In this document: piece after piece, positions 35,520 through 43,564 of the stretch
How positions within the stretch are numbered: the stretch's first letter is position 1
Layout of the letters: the number at the start of each line of letters is the position of its first letter
Assembly: GCF_018638295.1 (NCBI RefSeq)
Contig: NZ_JABTTS010000004.1
Coordinates: 62,001-126,000 of the forward strand
DNA from: Streptomyces sp. CHD11
GTDB taxonomy: Bacteria > Actinomycetota > Actinomycetes > Streptomycetales > Streptomycetaceae
Direction: 5' to 3'
DNA length: 64,000 nt
Notes under the pieces: model-generated
Seen by the model: only the letters and a program-made list of their open reading frames with translations
The model's database searches: none
Told to the model about the DNA's origin: nothing
Translations under genes and position numbers: made by a program

Positions 35520-36695
35520 TCAGCTCTCGCGCCGCTTGGCGCCGGCCCGCAGCGCGTCCCGCAGGGTCCGCGCGGTCCATCCCTCGCGCAGCGCCCGGCG
35601 TACGGTGTCGGCCTGGGAGGGCGGGGCCAGACCGTCGACCGGCGGGTCGTTGTCCAGGTTGGTGGGGAACGGATAGCCCTCGGCGCTCGCCGCGATCACG
35701 TTCTCCAGCCACTGCTCCCCGGCGCCCTCGGCCTTGCGGCTCAGCAGCACCGGGTACACGGCGCCCGCCACGGCCGCGCGGTCCACGCTCTCCATGGCCC
35801 GCCCGAACGCGGACGACACCTGGAGGAGGTTGGCCATCCGACGGATGTCCGCCGAGTGGTTGGCGCCGGCGGCGTGGAAGAGCGCCGGGTTGAAGAACAC
35901 CGCGTCGCCCTGGGCGAGCGGCAGCTGGACTCGGTGTTCCTCGAAGTAGGCGCGGAACTCCGGGAGGCGCCAGGCGAGATAGCCGGGCGCGTACTTCTGC
36001 GAGTGCGGCAGGTAGAGCGTCGGCCCGGACTCGACGGGCATGTCGCAGTGCGCCACCGCGCCCTGCAGGGTGAGCACGGGGGAGAGGCGGTGCACATGGG
36101 CCGGGTAGCGGGCGGCCGCCTCGGCGGACAGGAAACCGAGGTGGTAGTCGCGGTGCACGGTCTGCGCGGCACCGCCCGGGTTGACCACGTTGACCTGGGA
36201 GGTGACCTGGTAGCCGGGGCCCAGCCAGGCCTCGGAGACCAGGGCGATCACGTCGTTGGCGTAGTAGTCGGCGAACGCCTGCGGGTCGTACAGGGCGGCC
36301 TTCTCCAGAGCGTTCCACACCCGGTCGTTGGCGCCCGGCCTGGCGAAGTGGTCACCGGCCGCGGTACCTGAGGCGCGCTGCTGCGCGATCAGGGAGCCGA
36401 AGACGGCGGTGGCCCGGTCCACGACCGCCGGGTCGGGGAAGGCGCCGCGGATGACCACGATGCCCGGACCGTCGGCGAGCGCGCGCACCAGTTCGGCCTG
36501 CGCGGTACGGCGGTCGGCGAGGGCGAGCCGCTCGGCGTCGTAGAGCAGCACGTTCCCCTCGACGGCACTGGCGTGCGGGTAGGGGGCCAGGTCGGTCCGC
36601 TGCTCGACGAGAGTACGCAGGGCGTCGAGATCGCAGTCCCGCCCGGACAGCCAGGCGGCGGACGCGGGGGTCTGTACGGAAGAGGAGGCGGACAT
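35520..36695 (-). CDS. phytanoyl-CoA dioxygenase (PhyH) family protein
   Basis: The 391-residue protein is a predicted Fe(II)/2-oxoglutarate oxygenase. The HxD iron ligands are in TVHRDYHLGF at about 180. The distal His is in ALFHAAGANHSADIRRMANL and the 2-oxoglutarate-binding Arg follows. It is the first gene of the leftward operon. Its presence next to inositol dehydrogenases suggests hydroxylation of a cyclitol or of a modified inositol, but the substrate cannot be read from the sequence. The start at ATG 36695 is preferred to 36716. Confidence 0.85.
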   Translation of the reverse strand: MSASSSVQTPASAAWLSGRDCDLDALRTLVEQRTDLAPYPHASAVEGNVLLYDAERLALADRRTAQAELVRALADGPGIVVIRGAFPDPAVVDRATAVFGSLIAQQRASGTAAGDHFARPGANDRVWNALEKAALYDPQAFADYYANDVIALVSEAWLGPGYQVTSQVNVVNPGGAAQTVHRDYHLGFLSAEAAARYPAHVHRLSPVLTLQGAVAHCDMPVESGPTLYLPHSQKYAPGYLAWRLPEFRAYFEEHRVQLPLAQGDAVFFNPALFHAAGANHSADIRRMANLLQVSSAFGRAMESVDRAAVAGAVYPVLLSRKAEGAGEQWLENVIAASAEGYPFPTNLDNDPPVDGLAPPSQADTVRRALREGWTARTLRDALRAGAKRRES

Positions 36696-36751
36696 GAGGT
36701 CGTCCCTTCTGGTCACGTCCGGTCATGAAGTGACGCGACTGATGTCATTCT

Positions 36752-36764
36752 TGTCAGTACAAAC
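36752..36764. promoter_or_regulatory. candidate inositol-regulon operator, copy 2
   Basis: TGTCAGTACAAAC lies between the divergent PhyH and LacI genes and matches the inverse of 27433-27445 at 12 of 13 positions. Shared control of both divergent regions by one regulator is the simplest reading. Confidence 0.45.
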
Positions 36765-36815
36765 CCTTCGAACAACCAGCAGCATGCCATCAAAAACCCT
36801 TCAGGGAGCCGCCGC

Positions 36816-37850
36816 ATGGGCCACCCCTTCCCGCTCCGGGAAATCGCACGTCAGGCCGGGCTGAGCGAGGCCACGGTGGACCGCGTCCTCAACAACCGGG
36901 GAGGAGTGCGGGAGAGTACCGCGCAGGAGGTGCACCGTGCGATAGCCGACCTGGACCGCCAGCGCACCCAGGTCCGGCTCGTCGGCCGGACCTTCATGGT
37001 GGACATCGTGATGCAGTCGCCGGAGCGGTTCTCCACCGCCGTCCGCGCCGCGCTGGAGGCCGAACTGCCCTCCCTGCACCCGGCGGTGGTCCGCTCCCGC
37101 TTCCACTTCCGCGAGACCGGCCCGGCGGGGGAGCTGGTCGCCACCCTCGACCGGATCGGCCGGCGCGGCTCGCAGGGCGTGCTGCTCAAGGCGCCGGACG
37201 TCCCCGAGATCACCGCCGCCGTCGACCGGCTCGCCGCCGCGGGCGTCCCGGTGGTGACGCTGGTCACCGACCTGCCCGCGAGTGCCCGGATCGGTCATGT
37301 CGGCAGCGACAACCGGGCGGCGGGCGCCACCGCCGCCTACCTGATGGGGCAGTGGCTGGGCGACCGGCCGGGCAATGTGCTCACCAGCCTCTCCAGCGGC
37401 TTCTTCCGCAACGAGGAGGAGCGCGAGATGGGGTTCCGCGGCGCGATGCGCGCCCGTCACCCCGGGCGGGCCCTCGTCGAGATCACCGAGGGGCAGGGCC
37501 TGGACGCCACCCAGTACGACCTTGTCCGGGCCGCCCTGGAGCGTGATCCGCAGATCCGGGCGGTCTACTCGATCGGCGGCGGCAACATCGCCACCCTGCG
37601 TGCCTTCGAGGACGCCGGGCGCGAGTGCGCCGTGTTCGTCGCGCACGACCTCGACCACGACAACACCCGGCTGCTTCGCGCGCACCGGCTGTCCGCCGTG
37701 CTCCACCACGATCTCCGCCACGACCTGCGCGAGGCCTGCCACCTCGTCATGCGCGCCCACGGCGCCCTGCCGCCCGCCGGACCCACCCCGCCCTCCGCCA
37801 TCCAGGTGGTGACCCCCTACAACATGCCGTCCCCGGCGGTGGCCGGGTGA
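36816..37850 (+). CDS. LacI-family transcriptional regulator
   Basis: The 344-residue protein has an N-terminal LacI helix-turn-helix (PLREIARQAGLSEATVDRVL, then NNRGGVR) at about 6-32. A type I periplasmic-binding-like effector domain follows, with GVLLKAPDVPEITAAVDRL, VVTLVTDLPASARIGHVGSD and YSIGGGNIATLRAFE. The effector domain is of the ribose/inositol-binding type. It is divergent from the PhyH-SDR-iolG operon and probably regulates it and itself; an inositol or inosose signal is inferred. Confidence 0.92.
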   Translation: MGHPFPLREIARQAGLSEATVDRVLNNRGGVRESTAQEVHRAIADLDRQRTQVRLVGRTFMVDIVMQSPERFSTAVRAALEAELPSLHPAVVRSRFHFRETGPAGELVATLDRIGRRGSQGVLLKAPDVPEITAAVDRLAAAGVPVVTLVTDLPASARIGHVGSDNRAAGATAAYLMGQWLGDRPGNVLTSLSSGFFRNEEEREMGFRGAMRARHPGRALVEITEGQGLDATQYDLVRAALERDPQIRAVYSIGGGNIATLRAFEDAGRECAVFVAHDLDHDNTRLLRAHRLSAVLHHDLRHDLREACHLVMRAHGALPPAGPTPPSAIQVVTPYNMPSPAVAG

Positions 37851-37904
37851 CGGCCCAGGCGTGTATGCCGCGGCGCCGGGACGGGCCTGCCTACGGTCGT
37901 GCAC

Positions 37905-38510
37905 ATGAGGAAACCGACCCCGGAGGGCGGGCCCGAACGGCTCGTCGCGCTCGCCGACGGCGTGTTCGCCATCGCCGTCACCCTGCTGGTCCTGGACATC
38001 TCCGTGCCGCAGGGTCTGGACTCGGAGGAGTACCGCCAGGCCCTGAGCGACACGCTGCCCAACCTGGGCGCCTACGGGATCAGTCTGGCGGTGCTGGCCG
38101 GCTTCTGGCGTGACCACCGGGCGATCTTCCGCGGCGTTCAGCAGGTGGACGGGACCGTGATCGGGCTGACCATGCTCGGACTGGGACTCGCGGCGCTGCT
38201 GCCCTTCCCGACCACGCTGGTCTCCGAGTACGGCGACGAACCCGTCTCGGTGGTCATCTACTCGGTGGCGGTCGCCTCGCTCGGCGCCGTCCACCTCGCG
38301 CTGGCCACCCTCGTCGCCCGCCGCCCGTGGCTGCGCGGCGGGGCGGCGCCCGTGCGGGACGAGGCGCTCTACGCCGTCGACCTGGGCGCGACCGTACTGG
38401 TGTTCCTGGTGACCATCCCGCTGGCCCTGTTCATCGGGCCCGCCGCCATGTGGTGGTGGCTGGTACTGGTACCGGTCAAGGTGTGGCTGGGCCGGCGGGA
38501 GAACGCGTGA
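37905..38510 (+). CDS. TMEM175-family (DUF1211) membrane protein
   Basis: The product has 201 residues (203 if the ATG at 37899 is used). The family motif appears as PERLVALADGVFAIAVTLLV in the first membrane helix; the usual FSDG is ALADG here. About six membrane segments follow. TMEM175 proteins form potassium-selective channels in bacteria and lysosomes, usually as tetramers of this six-helix unit. Function here is inferred from the family only. It has no obvious link with the inositol genes. Confidence 0.87.
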   Translation: MRKPTPEGGPERLVALADGVFAIAVTLLVLDISVPQGLDSEEYRQALSDTLPNLGAYGISLAVLAGFWRDHRAIFRGVQQVDGTVIGLTMLGLGLAALLPFPTTLVSEYGDEPVSVVIYSVAVASLGAVHLALATLVARRPWLRGGAAPVRDEALYAVDLGATVLVFLVTIPLALFIGPAAMWWWLVLVPVKVWLGRRENA

Positions 38511-38561
38511 GGGAGGCGACCGCCGGCCTTCCCGTCCCCGGGGCTGAGCCCCGGACCCCCT

Positions 38562-38607
38562 TCGCGCAGTTCCCCGCGCCCCTGAAGGGGCGCGGGGAAC
38601 TGCGCGA
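38562..38607. repeat. 22-bp-stem inverted repeat between convergent genes
   Basis: TCGCGCAGTTCCCCGCGCCC plus CT (38562-38583) is followed after GA by its exact complement (38586-38607). The same element occurs in a modified form at 43431-43491. This is a dispersed intergenic repeat common in Streptomyces and very likely a bidirectional terminator. A second small hairpin (AAGGGGC-AGC-GCCCCTT) lies at about 38639-38655. Confidence 0.8.
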
Positions 38608-38697
38608 GCAACCCCCACCACCCGCGCGTCCGGGGTCGAAGGGGCAGCGCCCCTTCGGGAAGGCACGGGAAGGGGCGGCGGGGGCGAGGAAAAGGCG

Positions 38698-39867
38698 TCA
38701 GAGTACCCCCGGCCCGTCCACCGTCACCCAGTCCCCCCTCTCCGCCGACCGCGCCATCGCCTCCAGCGCGACCGCACTGTGCACCGCGTCCCCCACCGTG
38801 GCCCCGTACGGCACCCCCTCCGCCACGGACCGCAGAAAGCGGTACGCCTCGATCACCTTCAGATCGTCATATCCCATGGCATTGGCGGCCCCCGGCTGGA
38901 ACGCGCCGAACTCACCGTCTCCGGGACCGACGTACACGGTGCTCACCGGCTGGTCCTGGTAGGCGGTGCCCCGGCTGACGCCGAGTTCGTTCATCCGGCG
39001 GAAGTCCCAGAACACCGCGCCGCTGGTCCCGTGCACCTCGAAGCCGTAGTTGTTCTGTTCACCCACCGACACCCGGCAGGCCTCGAGGACCCCGCGCGCC
39101 CCGGAGGCGAACCGCAGCAGGCAGTTGACGTAGTCCTCGTTCTCCACCGGGCCGAGTTCACCGCCCGCCGCGCGGGAGTGACCGGCCGTGGCGCCCGCCG
39201 GACGGGCCCGCTCGGGCAGGAAGACGGCCGTGTCGGCGGTCAGCGAGGCGATGTCGCCGAGCAGGAACCGGGCCAGGTCGGCCCCGTGCGACGCCAGATC
39301 GCCCAGTACGCCGCTGCCGCCGCGCTCCCGCTCGTAGCGCCAGGTCAGGGCGCCTTCCGGGTGGGCGGCGTAGTCGCTGAACATCCGCACGCGCACATGG
39401 GTGACCGCGCCGATCTCACCGGAGGCGATCAGCTCCCGGGCCGCCTCGACGGCGGGCGCGTTGCGGTAGTTGAAGCCGACCGCGCCCTGGACCCCCGCCC
39501 TGGCCACCGCGTCCGCCACCGCGCGGGCGTCCTCGGCGCCGAGGCCCACCGGCTTCTCGATCCAGATGTGCTTGCCGGCCTCGGCCATCGCCACACCGAT
39601 CTCGCGGTGCAGGAAGTTCGGGGCGGTGATGCTGACCGCCCGGACACGCGGATCGGCGGCCACCTCCCGCCAGTCGCGGGCCGTCGAGACGAAGCCGAAC
39701 TGCGCGGCGGCCTCCTCGGCACGGCCCGGTACCTCCTCGGCGACCGTGATCAGCTCCGGGCGCAGGGCCAGCTGCGGATAGTGGTGCCGCACACGCGCGT
39801 ACGCCTGGGTGTGCACCCGCCCCATCCAGCCGAATCCGACGACGGCGACACCCAGCGCATCCACCAT
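38698..39867 (-). CDS. Gfo/Idh/MocA oxidoreductase
   Basis: The 389-residue protein has the Rossmann motif VAVVGFGWMGRVHTQAYARV and the catalytic stretch HIWIEKPVGLGAEDARAVAD at about 101-120. GVLGDLASHGADLARFLLGD with the catalytic Asp/His region, and EVHGTSGAVFWDFRRMNELG, follow in the larger C-terminal domain. It is monocistronic and sits beside the inositol cluster, so a cyclitol or sugar is the likely substrate. A 16-nt dyad 63 bp upstream is a candidate operator. Confidence 0.9.
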   Translation of the reverse strand: MVDALGVAVVGFGWMGRVHTQAYARVRHHYPQLALRPELITVAEEVPGRAEEAAAQFGFVSTARDWREVAADPRVRAVSITAPNFLHREIGVAMAEAGKHIWIEKPVGLGAEDARAVADAVARAGVQGAVGFNYRNAPAVEAARELIASGEIGAVTHVRVRMFSDYAAHPEGALTWRYERERGGSGVLGDLASHGADLARFLLGDIASLTADTAVFLPERARPAGATAGHSRAAGGELGPVENEDYVNCLLRFASGARGVLEACRVSVGEQNNYGFEVHGTSGAVFWDFRRMNELGVSRGTAYQDQPVSTVYVGPGDGEFGAFQPGAANAMGYDDLKVIEAYRFLRSVAEGVPYGATVGDAVHSAVALEAMARSAERGDWVTVDGPGVL

Positions 39868-39929
39868 GAAAGCCTCTTTCCGACCCGGTCCGTGTCCGTC
39901 GGCTCACCTTCGGCGGGGACCACGCGTCA

Positions 39930-39945
39930 TGTCAACCTTTTGACA
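39930..39945. promoter_or_regulatory. dyad operator candidate upstream of the Gfo/Idh gene
   Basis: TGTCAA-CCTT-TTGACA is a perfect 6-bp inverted repeat with a 4-nt centre. On the minus strand it includes a TTGACA that could double as a -35 box. Confidence 0.45.
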
Positions 39946-40126
39946 GGACAAGGGTGGGAGTGGTGCGGCCCCCGGCCGTCCGGCACCCCGCCACGCGTGG
40001 CACGACGCGGCCCCTCCCACCGGGGGCACCGGCCGCGGCCGGGCGGGCCCGGGGCCGCCGTTACGACGTCCGGGATGCGGTAGGGTTGACCAGCGTGATC
40101 ACGCGGGTCCCCCGCGCGAACCGCAT

Positions 40127-40200
<74 letters not shown>

Positions 40201-40207
40201 CGGAAGC

Positions 40208-40251
40208 CGGCAGGGAGCCGCACCGGAATCATCCGGTGCGGCTCCCTGCCG
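40208..40251 (+). terminator. terminator of tRNA-Pro copy 2
   Basis: A perfect 20-bp stem (40208-40227 with 40232-40251) around the loop ATCA lies 8 nt past the tRNA end. Confidence 0.85.
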
Positions 40252-40360
40252 TGACGCGTGGGCCGGGGAACGCCGGTCTCCCTCCCCCGAAGGTGACCGA
40301 CGTTCCCCGGCCGCTCCCCGGCGCCGGAAATGGCTCAGGTGTCCGCCGTCGGCGGTGCGG

Positions 40361-41446
40361 TTACCAGCACATGACCGCCGTCTCGCCCGGCCCCCACGCG
40401 GAGTACAGGCGGATACGGACGTGATAGCGGCGGCCCCTGACCAGCCGGGCCAGGATCGCCGCGTCGCGCGCGGTGCCCCCGTCGTCGTCCGCGGCCAGGA
40501 AACGGGGCTCCCCGTCCCGCTCCTCGAACAGCACGACGACCCGGTCGGCGTCGCCGAAGGTGCCCACCGTGTAGTCCCGGGTCTCCGGCGGGTCGATCCG
40601 GAAGTCCGCCTGCTCCCCGGGCCCCAGGCCCAGCGGCACCGAGTGGAACGGCACCAGCGCGGGCGTCGGCGCCACCGGCACCGACGGGTAGCGGCGGAGT
40701 ACGGACTCCTTGTCCGCCGGGGACAGCGTGCCCGGCGGATGCACACCGCCGCGGTACTGCTCCGGCTCCAGGATCAGCCCCGCCGGAAAGGCGGACTGCA
40801 TGATCGACTGCGGGTCCCAGACGGACCCGTCGACCTCGTCCGGGCCGAGCTTGCGCAGGATGCTGTCGTACGTCCTGTCCCGGCTGAAGTAGTGCGGAGG
40901 TCCCGCCAGTTCGTCGTAGACGGCCTCGTCGTCCCAGTGGATGCCGGCGTACGGGCTCTGGTGCTCGTGCAGCATGCCGAGCGCGTGCCCGATCTGGTGC
41001 AGGGCCGCCGCGCGTTCACCCGGCGCGGTCAGGTCCCAGCCGAAATTCATGGTCCGCTCGTGCACACCGGTCCGCAGCGCGTCCCTGCCCACCGCGGACC
41101 AGGAACCGTCACCGTGCTGGAAGCCGATGCGCAGCTCGGCCTCGGTACGGTCGGGGACCTCGGTGAACGTCAGCCCGAGCCCGAGCCCTGCCCATTCCTC
41201 GAAGCACTCCCGCACCACGTCCCGCTGCTCCTTCGCCCCGCCCCAGGGAACCCAGCGGGTCTGCCCGGTTCCGGGCACCGTGATCCGGGAGCCGTCCTCG
41301 GTACCCTCGAAGAAGCAGTAGTGCAGCACCGTGCCGTTGACCCACAGCCGCCGCCCGCCGGTGAGCGCGCCGAGCCGTTCGGCGGCCAGGCCCGGCGGAT
41401 GGGCGGGCACCGGCTGCCGCGGCAGCGAGCAGTGGCGGACGGTCAT
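40361..41446 (-). CDS. astacin-like (M12) metalloprotease with Gln replacing the catalytic Glu
   Basis: The 361-residue protein has the layout of an astacin-type zinc metallopeptidase. CFEEWAGLGLGLTFTEVPD and AELRIGFQHGDGSWSAVGRD precede the zinc site, and SIMQSAFPAGL carries the region of the met-turn. The zinc motif reads HQIGHALGMLH at about 150-160 instead of HExxHxxGxxH. The three zinc-binding His residues are kept but the catalytic Glu151 is Gln (codon 40994-40996). No signal peptide is visible. About 100 C-terminal residues form a beta-rich domain ending at a Trp. It may be an inactive or binding-only protease. It is divergent, 71 bp apart, from the LuxR-type gene. Confidence 0.82.
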   Translation of the reverse strand: MTVRHCSLPRQPVPAHPPGLAAERLGALTGGRRLWVNGTVLHYCFFEGTEDGSRITVPGTGQTRWVPWGGAKEQRDVVRECFEEWAGLGLGLTFTEVPDRTEAELRIGFQHGDGSWSAVGRDALRTGVHERTMNFGWDLTAPGERAAALHQIGHALGMLHEHQSPYAGIHWDDEAVYDELAGPPHYFSRDRTYDSILRKLGPDEVDGSVWDPQSIMQSAFPAGLILEPEQYRGGVHPPGTLSPADKESVLRRYPSVPVAPTPALVPFHSVPLGLGPGEQADFRIDPPETRDYTVGTFGDADRVVVLFEERDGEPRFLAADDDGGTARDAAILARLVRGRRYHVRIRLYSAWGPGETAVMCW

Positions 41447-41517
41447 GCGCCACAGACTGCCCGCGGCCCGGCCGGGTGGCCTGAGTCGGGGTCTGCTCAA
41501 GTGTCCCTGTATCAGAG

Positions 41518-43371
41518 TTGAGTAGTCGTGCTCCTGTTCCCGTGACCACTTCGCGACGGGAATCCTCCGGGCCGTACGAGACCTCCGGGCCGTACGAGAC
41601 CTCCGGGCCGCTCGAGACCTCCGGAACGTACGAGACCTCCGGAACGTACGAGACGTACAGGACACGGGAGTCGGACGGCGCGGGCACGACGACACCGCAG
41701 CCGCCCTGGCCGTTCACCGGCCGGGAGGACGAACTCGGCCTGATACGCCGCTCACTGAGCGGTGCGCGACGCGGCACCGTGGTGAGCGGCCCGGCGGGGC
41801 GGGGCAAGACCAGGCTCGTCACCGAGGCCGTCCGAGACACGGACTGCGCCCGCGTCACCGGGACTCCGCACAGCCGGCACCTCCCCTTCGCCGCCTTCGC
41901 CCCCCTGCTGCCCGAGCCCGTCACCCTGCACCACGCCCTGCGCCACCTCTCCTCGGTGCGGACGCTGCTCGTCGACGACGCCCACCTCCTCGACGACGCC
42001 TCCGCCGCGCTGGTCCACCAGCTCGCCGTCCACGGACCGAGCCGGCTGCTGGTCGTCGTCACCGACGACGACGAGCCGGTGCCGGCCGCCGTGTCCCGGC
42101 TGTGGACGGGAGAGCTGCTGCCCCGACTGGCCCTGGCACCGCTGCCCCGCGAGGAGACCACGCGGCTGCTCTCGGCGGACGAGGACAGCCGCCCCGAGCC
42201 GCTCACCGCGAAGCGGCTGCACCGGCTGTGCGACGGGGACCTGCGACTGCTGCGGGAACTCGCGGAGGCGGTACGCCCGTCCGGCCCGCGCACCGGTGCA
42301 CCGGGCTGCTGGGCCTGGCGGGGCCCGCTGCCCCTCACCCCGGCGGTCCGCCGACACGCGGAGCCGCTGCTGGACCGCGGTCGTCCCGGCGAGCGTGAGA
42401 CGCTCGACCGGCTCGCCTTCGCCGACCCGCTGTCGCTCGACGCGGACGGCCTCGACCTCACCGTCCTGGAGCGTCTGGAGTGCGACGGTCTGCTCCACGT
42501 CGACGACCACGGCCGCATCCGCCTGGCCCACCCGCTGCACGGCCCGGCCCTGCGTTCCGCCGCCGGACGGCTACGCGCCCGCCGGCTCGCCCCTCCACCC
42601 GAGGAGCACGCCACCGCCCTGGACACGGAGGCGGCCGAGCTGGCGCGGCGCATGGAACACGCCGACGTCTCGGCGGCCGGGGCGCCGCTGGGCGACCGGC
42701 TCGTGGGGGAGGGGGCGCGGATCCCCGCCGGGTACGCGGCCCTGCGCGCCCGGTACGCCCGGCTGCGCGGCGAGCTGCGGGAGGCGGCCGCCTGGGCCCG
42801 CGAGGGCCTGCGCACCGACCCGGCGGACGCTTCCTGCCACGCGGAACTCGCCCGTGCCGAAGCGTCCCCCGGGACGGACGGTGATCCGTACGACGCCGTG
42901 CGCCTCGGCGCCCCCGAACGTGCCGCGGGCCGGCTCACCGGCGTCTTCGCCGACCACGCCGACGCCCTCGCACGGGCCGACGGACCGGCCCTGGACCGGG
43001 TCGCCGAGGAGCTGGAGCGGCGCGGATTCCTGCTGTTCGCCGCCGAGGCGCACGCCCAGGCCGCGTCCACCCACCGGGAACCGCTCGCCGCCCGCACCGC
43101 CCGCACGCGCGCGCTCGCCCTGGCCCGCCGCTGCGAGGACGCCCGGACGCCCGCGCTGGCGGGGCTGGTGCTGGGTGAACTCACCGCCCGTCAGCGTCAG
43201 ATCGTCGCGATGGCGGCGGCGGGACTGAGCAACCGGCAGATCGCGGAACGCCTGACGTTGTCGGTCCGGACGGTCGGCAATCATCTGTACGGGGCGTATA
43301 CGCGGCTGGGCGGGCCCAGCCGTTCCCAACTGCCCCGTCTCACCGAGCCGCCGGCGGCACTGCCCGCGTGA
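41518..43371 (+). CDS. LuxR-family regulator with ATPase domain and N-terminal hexapeptide repeats
   Basis: The protein has up to 617 residues. A repetitive start (five copies of an SGPYET-like hexapeptide, about 17-46) precedes an AAA/STAND-type ATPase. Walker A is GPAGRGKTRL at 91-100 and Walker B is RTLLVDDAHLLDD. The C-terminal LuxR helix-turn-helix reads LTARQRQIVAMAAAGLSNRQ and then IAERLTLSVRTVGNH, near 555-605. The TTG at 41518 opens the frame but has no clear ribosome site. The GTG at 41542 is an alternative, so the repeats are probably translated. It may regulate the divergent metalloprotease-like gene. Confidence 0.85.
   Translation: MSSRAPVPVTTSRRESSGPYETSGPYETSGPLETSGTYETSGTYETYRTRESDGAGTTTPQPPWPFTGREDELGLIRRSLSGARRGTVVSGPAGRGKTRLVTEAVRDTDCARVTGTPHSRHLPFAAFAPLLPEPVTLHHALRHLSSVRTLLVDDAHLLDDASAALVHQLAVHGPSRLLVVVTDDDEPVPAAVSRLWTGELLPRLALAPLPREETTRLLSADEDSRPEPLTAKRLHRLCDGDLRLLRELAEAVRPSGPRTGAPGCWAWRGPLPLTPAVRRHAEPLLDRGRPGERETLDRLAFADPLSLDADGLDLTVLERLECDGLLHVDDHGRIRLAHPLHGPALRSAAGRLRARRLAPPPEEHATALDTEAAELARRMEHADVSAAGAPLGDRLVGEGARIPAGYAALRARYARLRGELREAAAWAREGLRTDPADASCHAELARAEASPGTDGDPYDAVRLGAPERAAGRLTGVFADHADALARADGPALDRVAEELERRGFLLFAAEAHAQAASTHREPLAARTARTRALALARRCEDARTPALAGLVLGELTARQRQIVAMAAAGLSNRQIAERLTLSVRTVGNHLYGAYTRLGGPSRSQLPRLTEPPAALPA
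41565..41654 (+). repeat. five tandem copies of an 18-bp unit
   Basis: The unit CTCCGGGCCGTACGAGAC occurs five times head to tail. Copy 3 differs by one base, and copies 4 and 5 by GG to AA-type changes. It encodes a repeating SG(P/T)YET hexapeptide at the start of the LuxR-type protein. Because the unit is a multiple of three, copy-number change would lengthen or shorten the protein without a frameshift. Confidence 0.92.
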
Positions 43372-43430
43372 ACCGTCCGGCCGGGTGCGGGTGTTCCGCA
43401 GCGGAGGCGGCTGCGGGGGATCGTGGTGGC

Positions 43431-43491
43431 TCGCGCAGTTCCCCGCGCCCTTCGGCGGGGGCCGACCGGACCGGCCAGGAAGGGGCGCGGG
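43431..43491. repeat. variant of the intergenic inverted repeat (second copy)
   Basis: TCGCGCAGTTCCCCGCGCCC (43431-43450) is identical to the left arm at 38562. The right arm is shortened (AGGGGCGCGGGA near 43481) and separated by about 30 nt. Like the first copy it lies between convergent genes, which supports a terminator role. Confidence 0.65.
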
Positions 43492-43564
43492 ACCGTATCG
43501 AAGTGCGGCTCCGCCGCGTGCGCGCGAGCGTCCACGATCCACTCGCGCCCGCCGGCCGGCAGGG

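Noticed and set aside
36801..38666. 621-residue minus-strand frame opposite the LacI and TMEM175 genes
   Set aside because: Gln/Gly/Arg-rich antisense noise; both plus-strand genes have clear family motifs.
41565..41654. Tandem repeats considered as a CRISPR array
   Set aside because: The units are contiguous, without spacers, and in frame with a coding sequence.
41109..43184. 691-residue Ser/Arg-rich frame opposite the LuxR-type ATPase
   Set aside because: Mirror of a GC-rich coding strand; no fold-like hydrophobic pattern.
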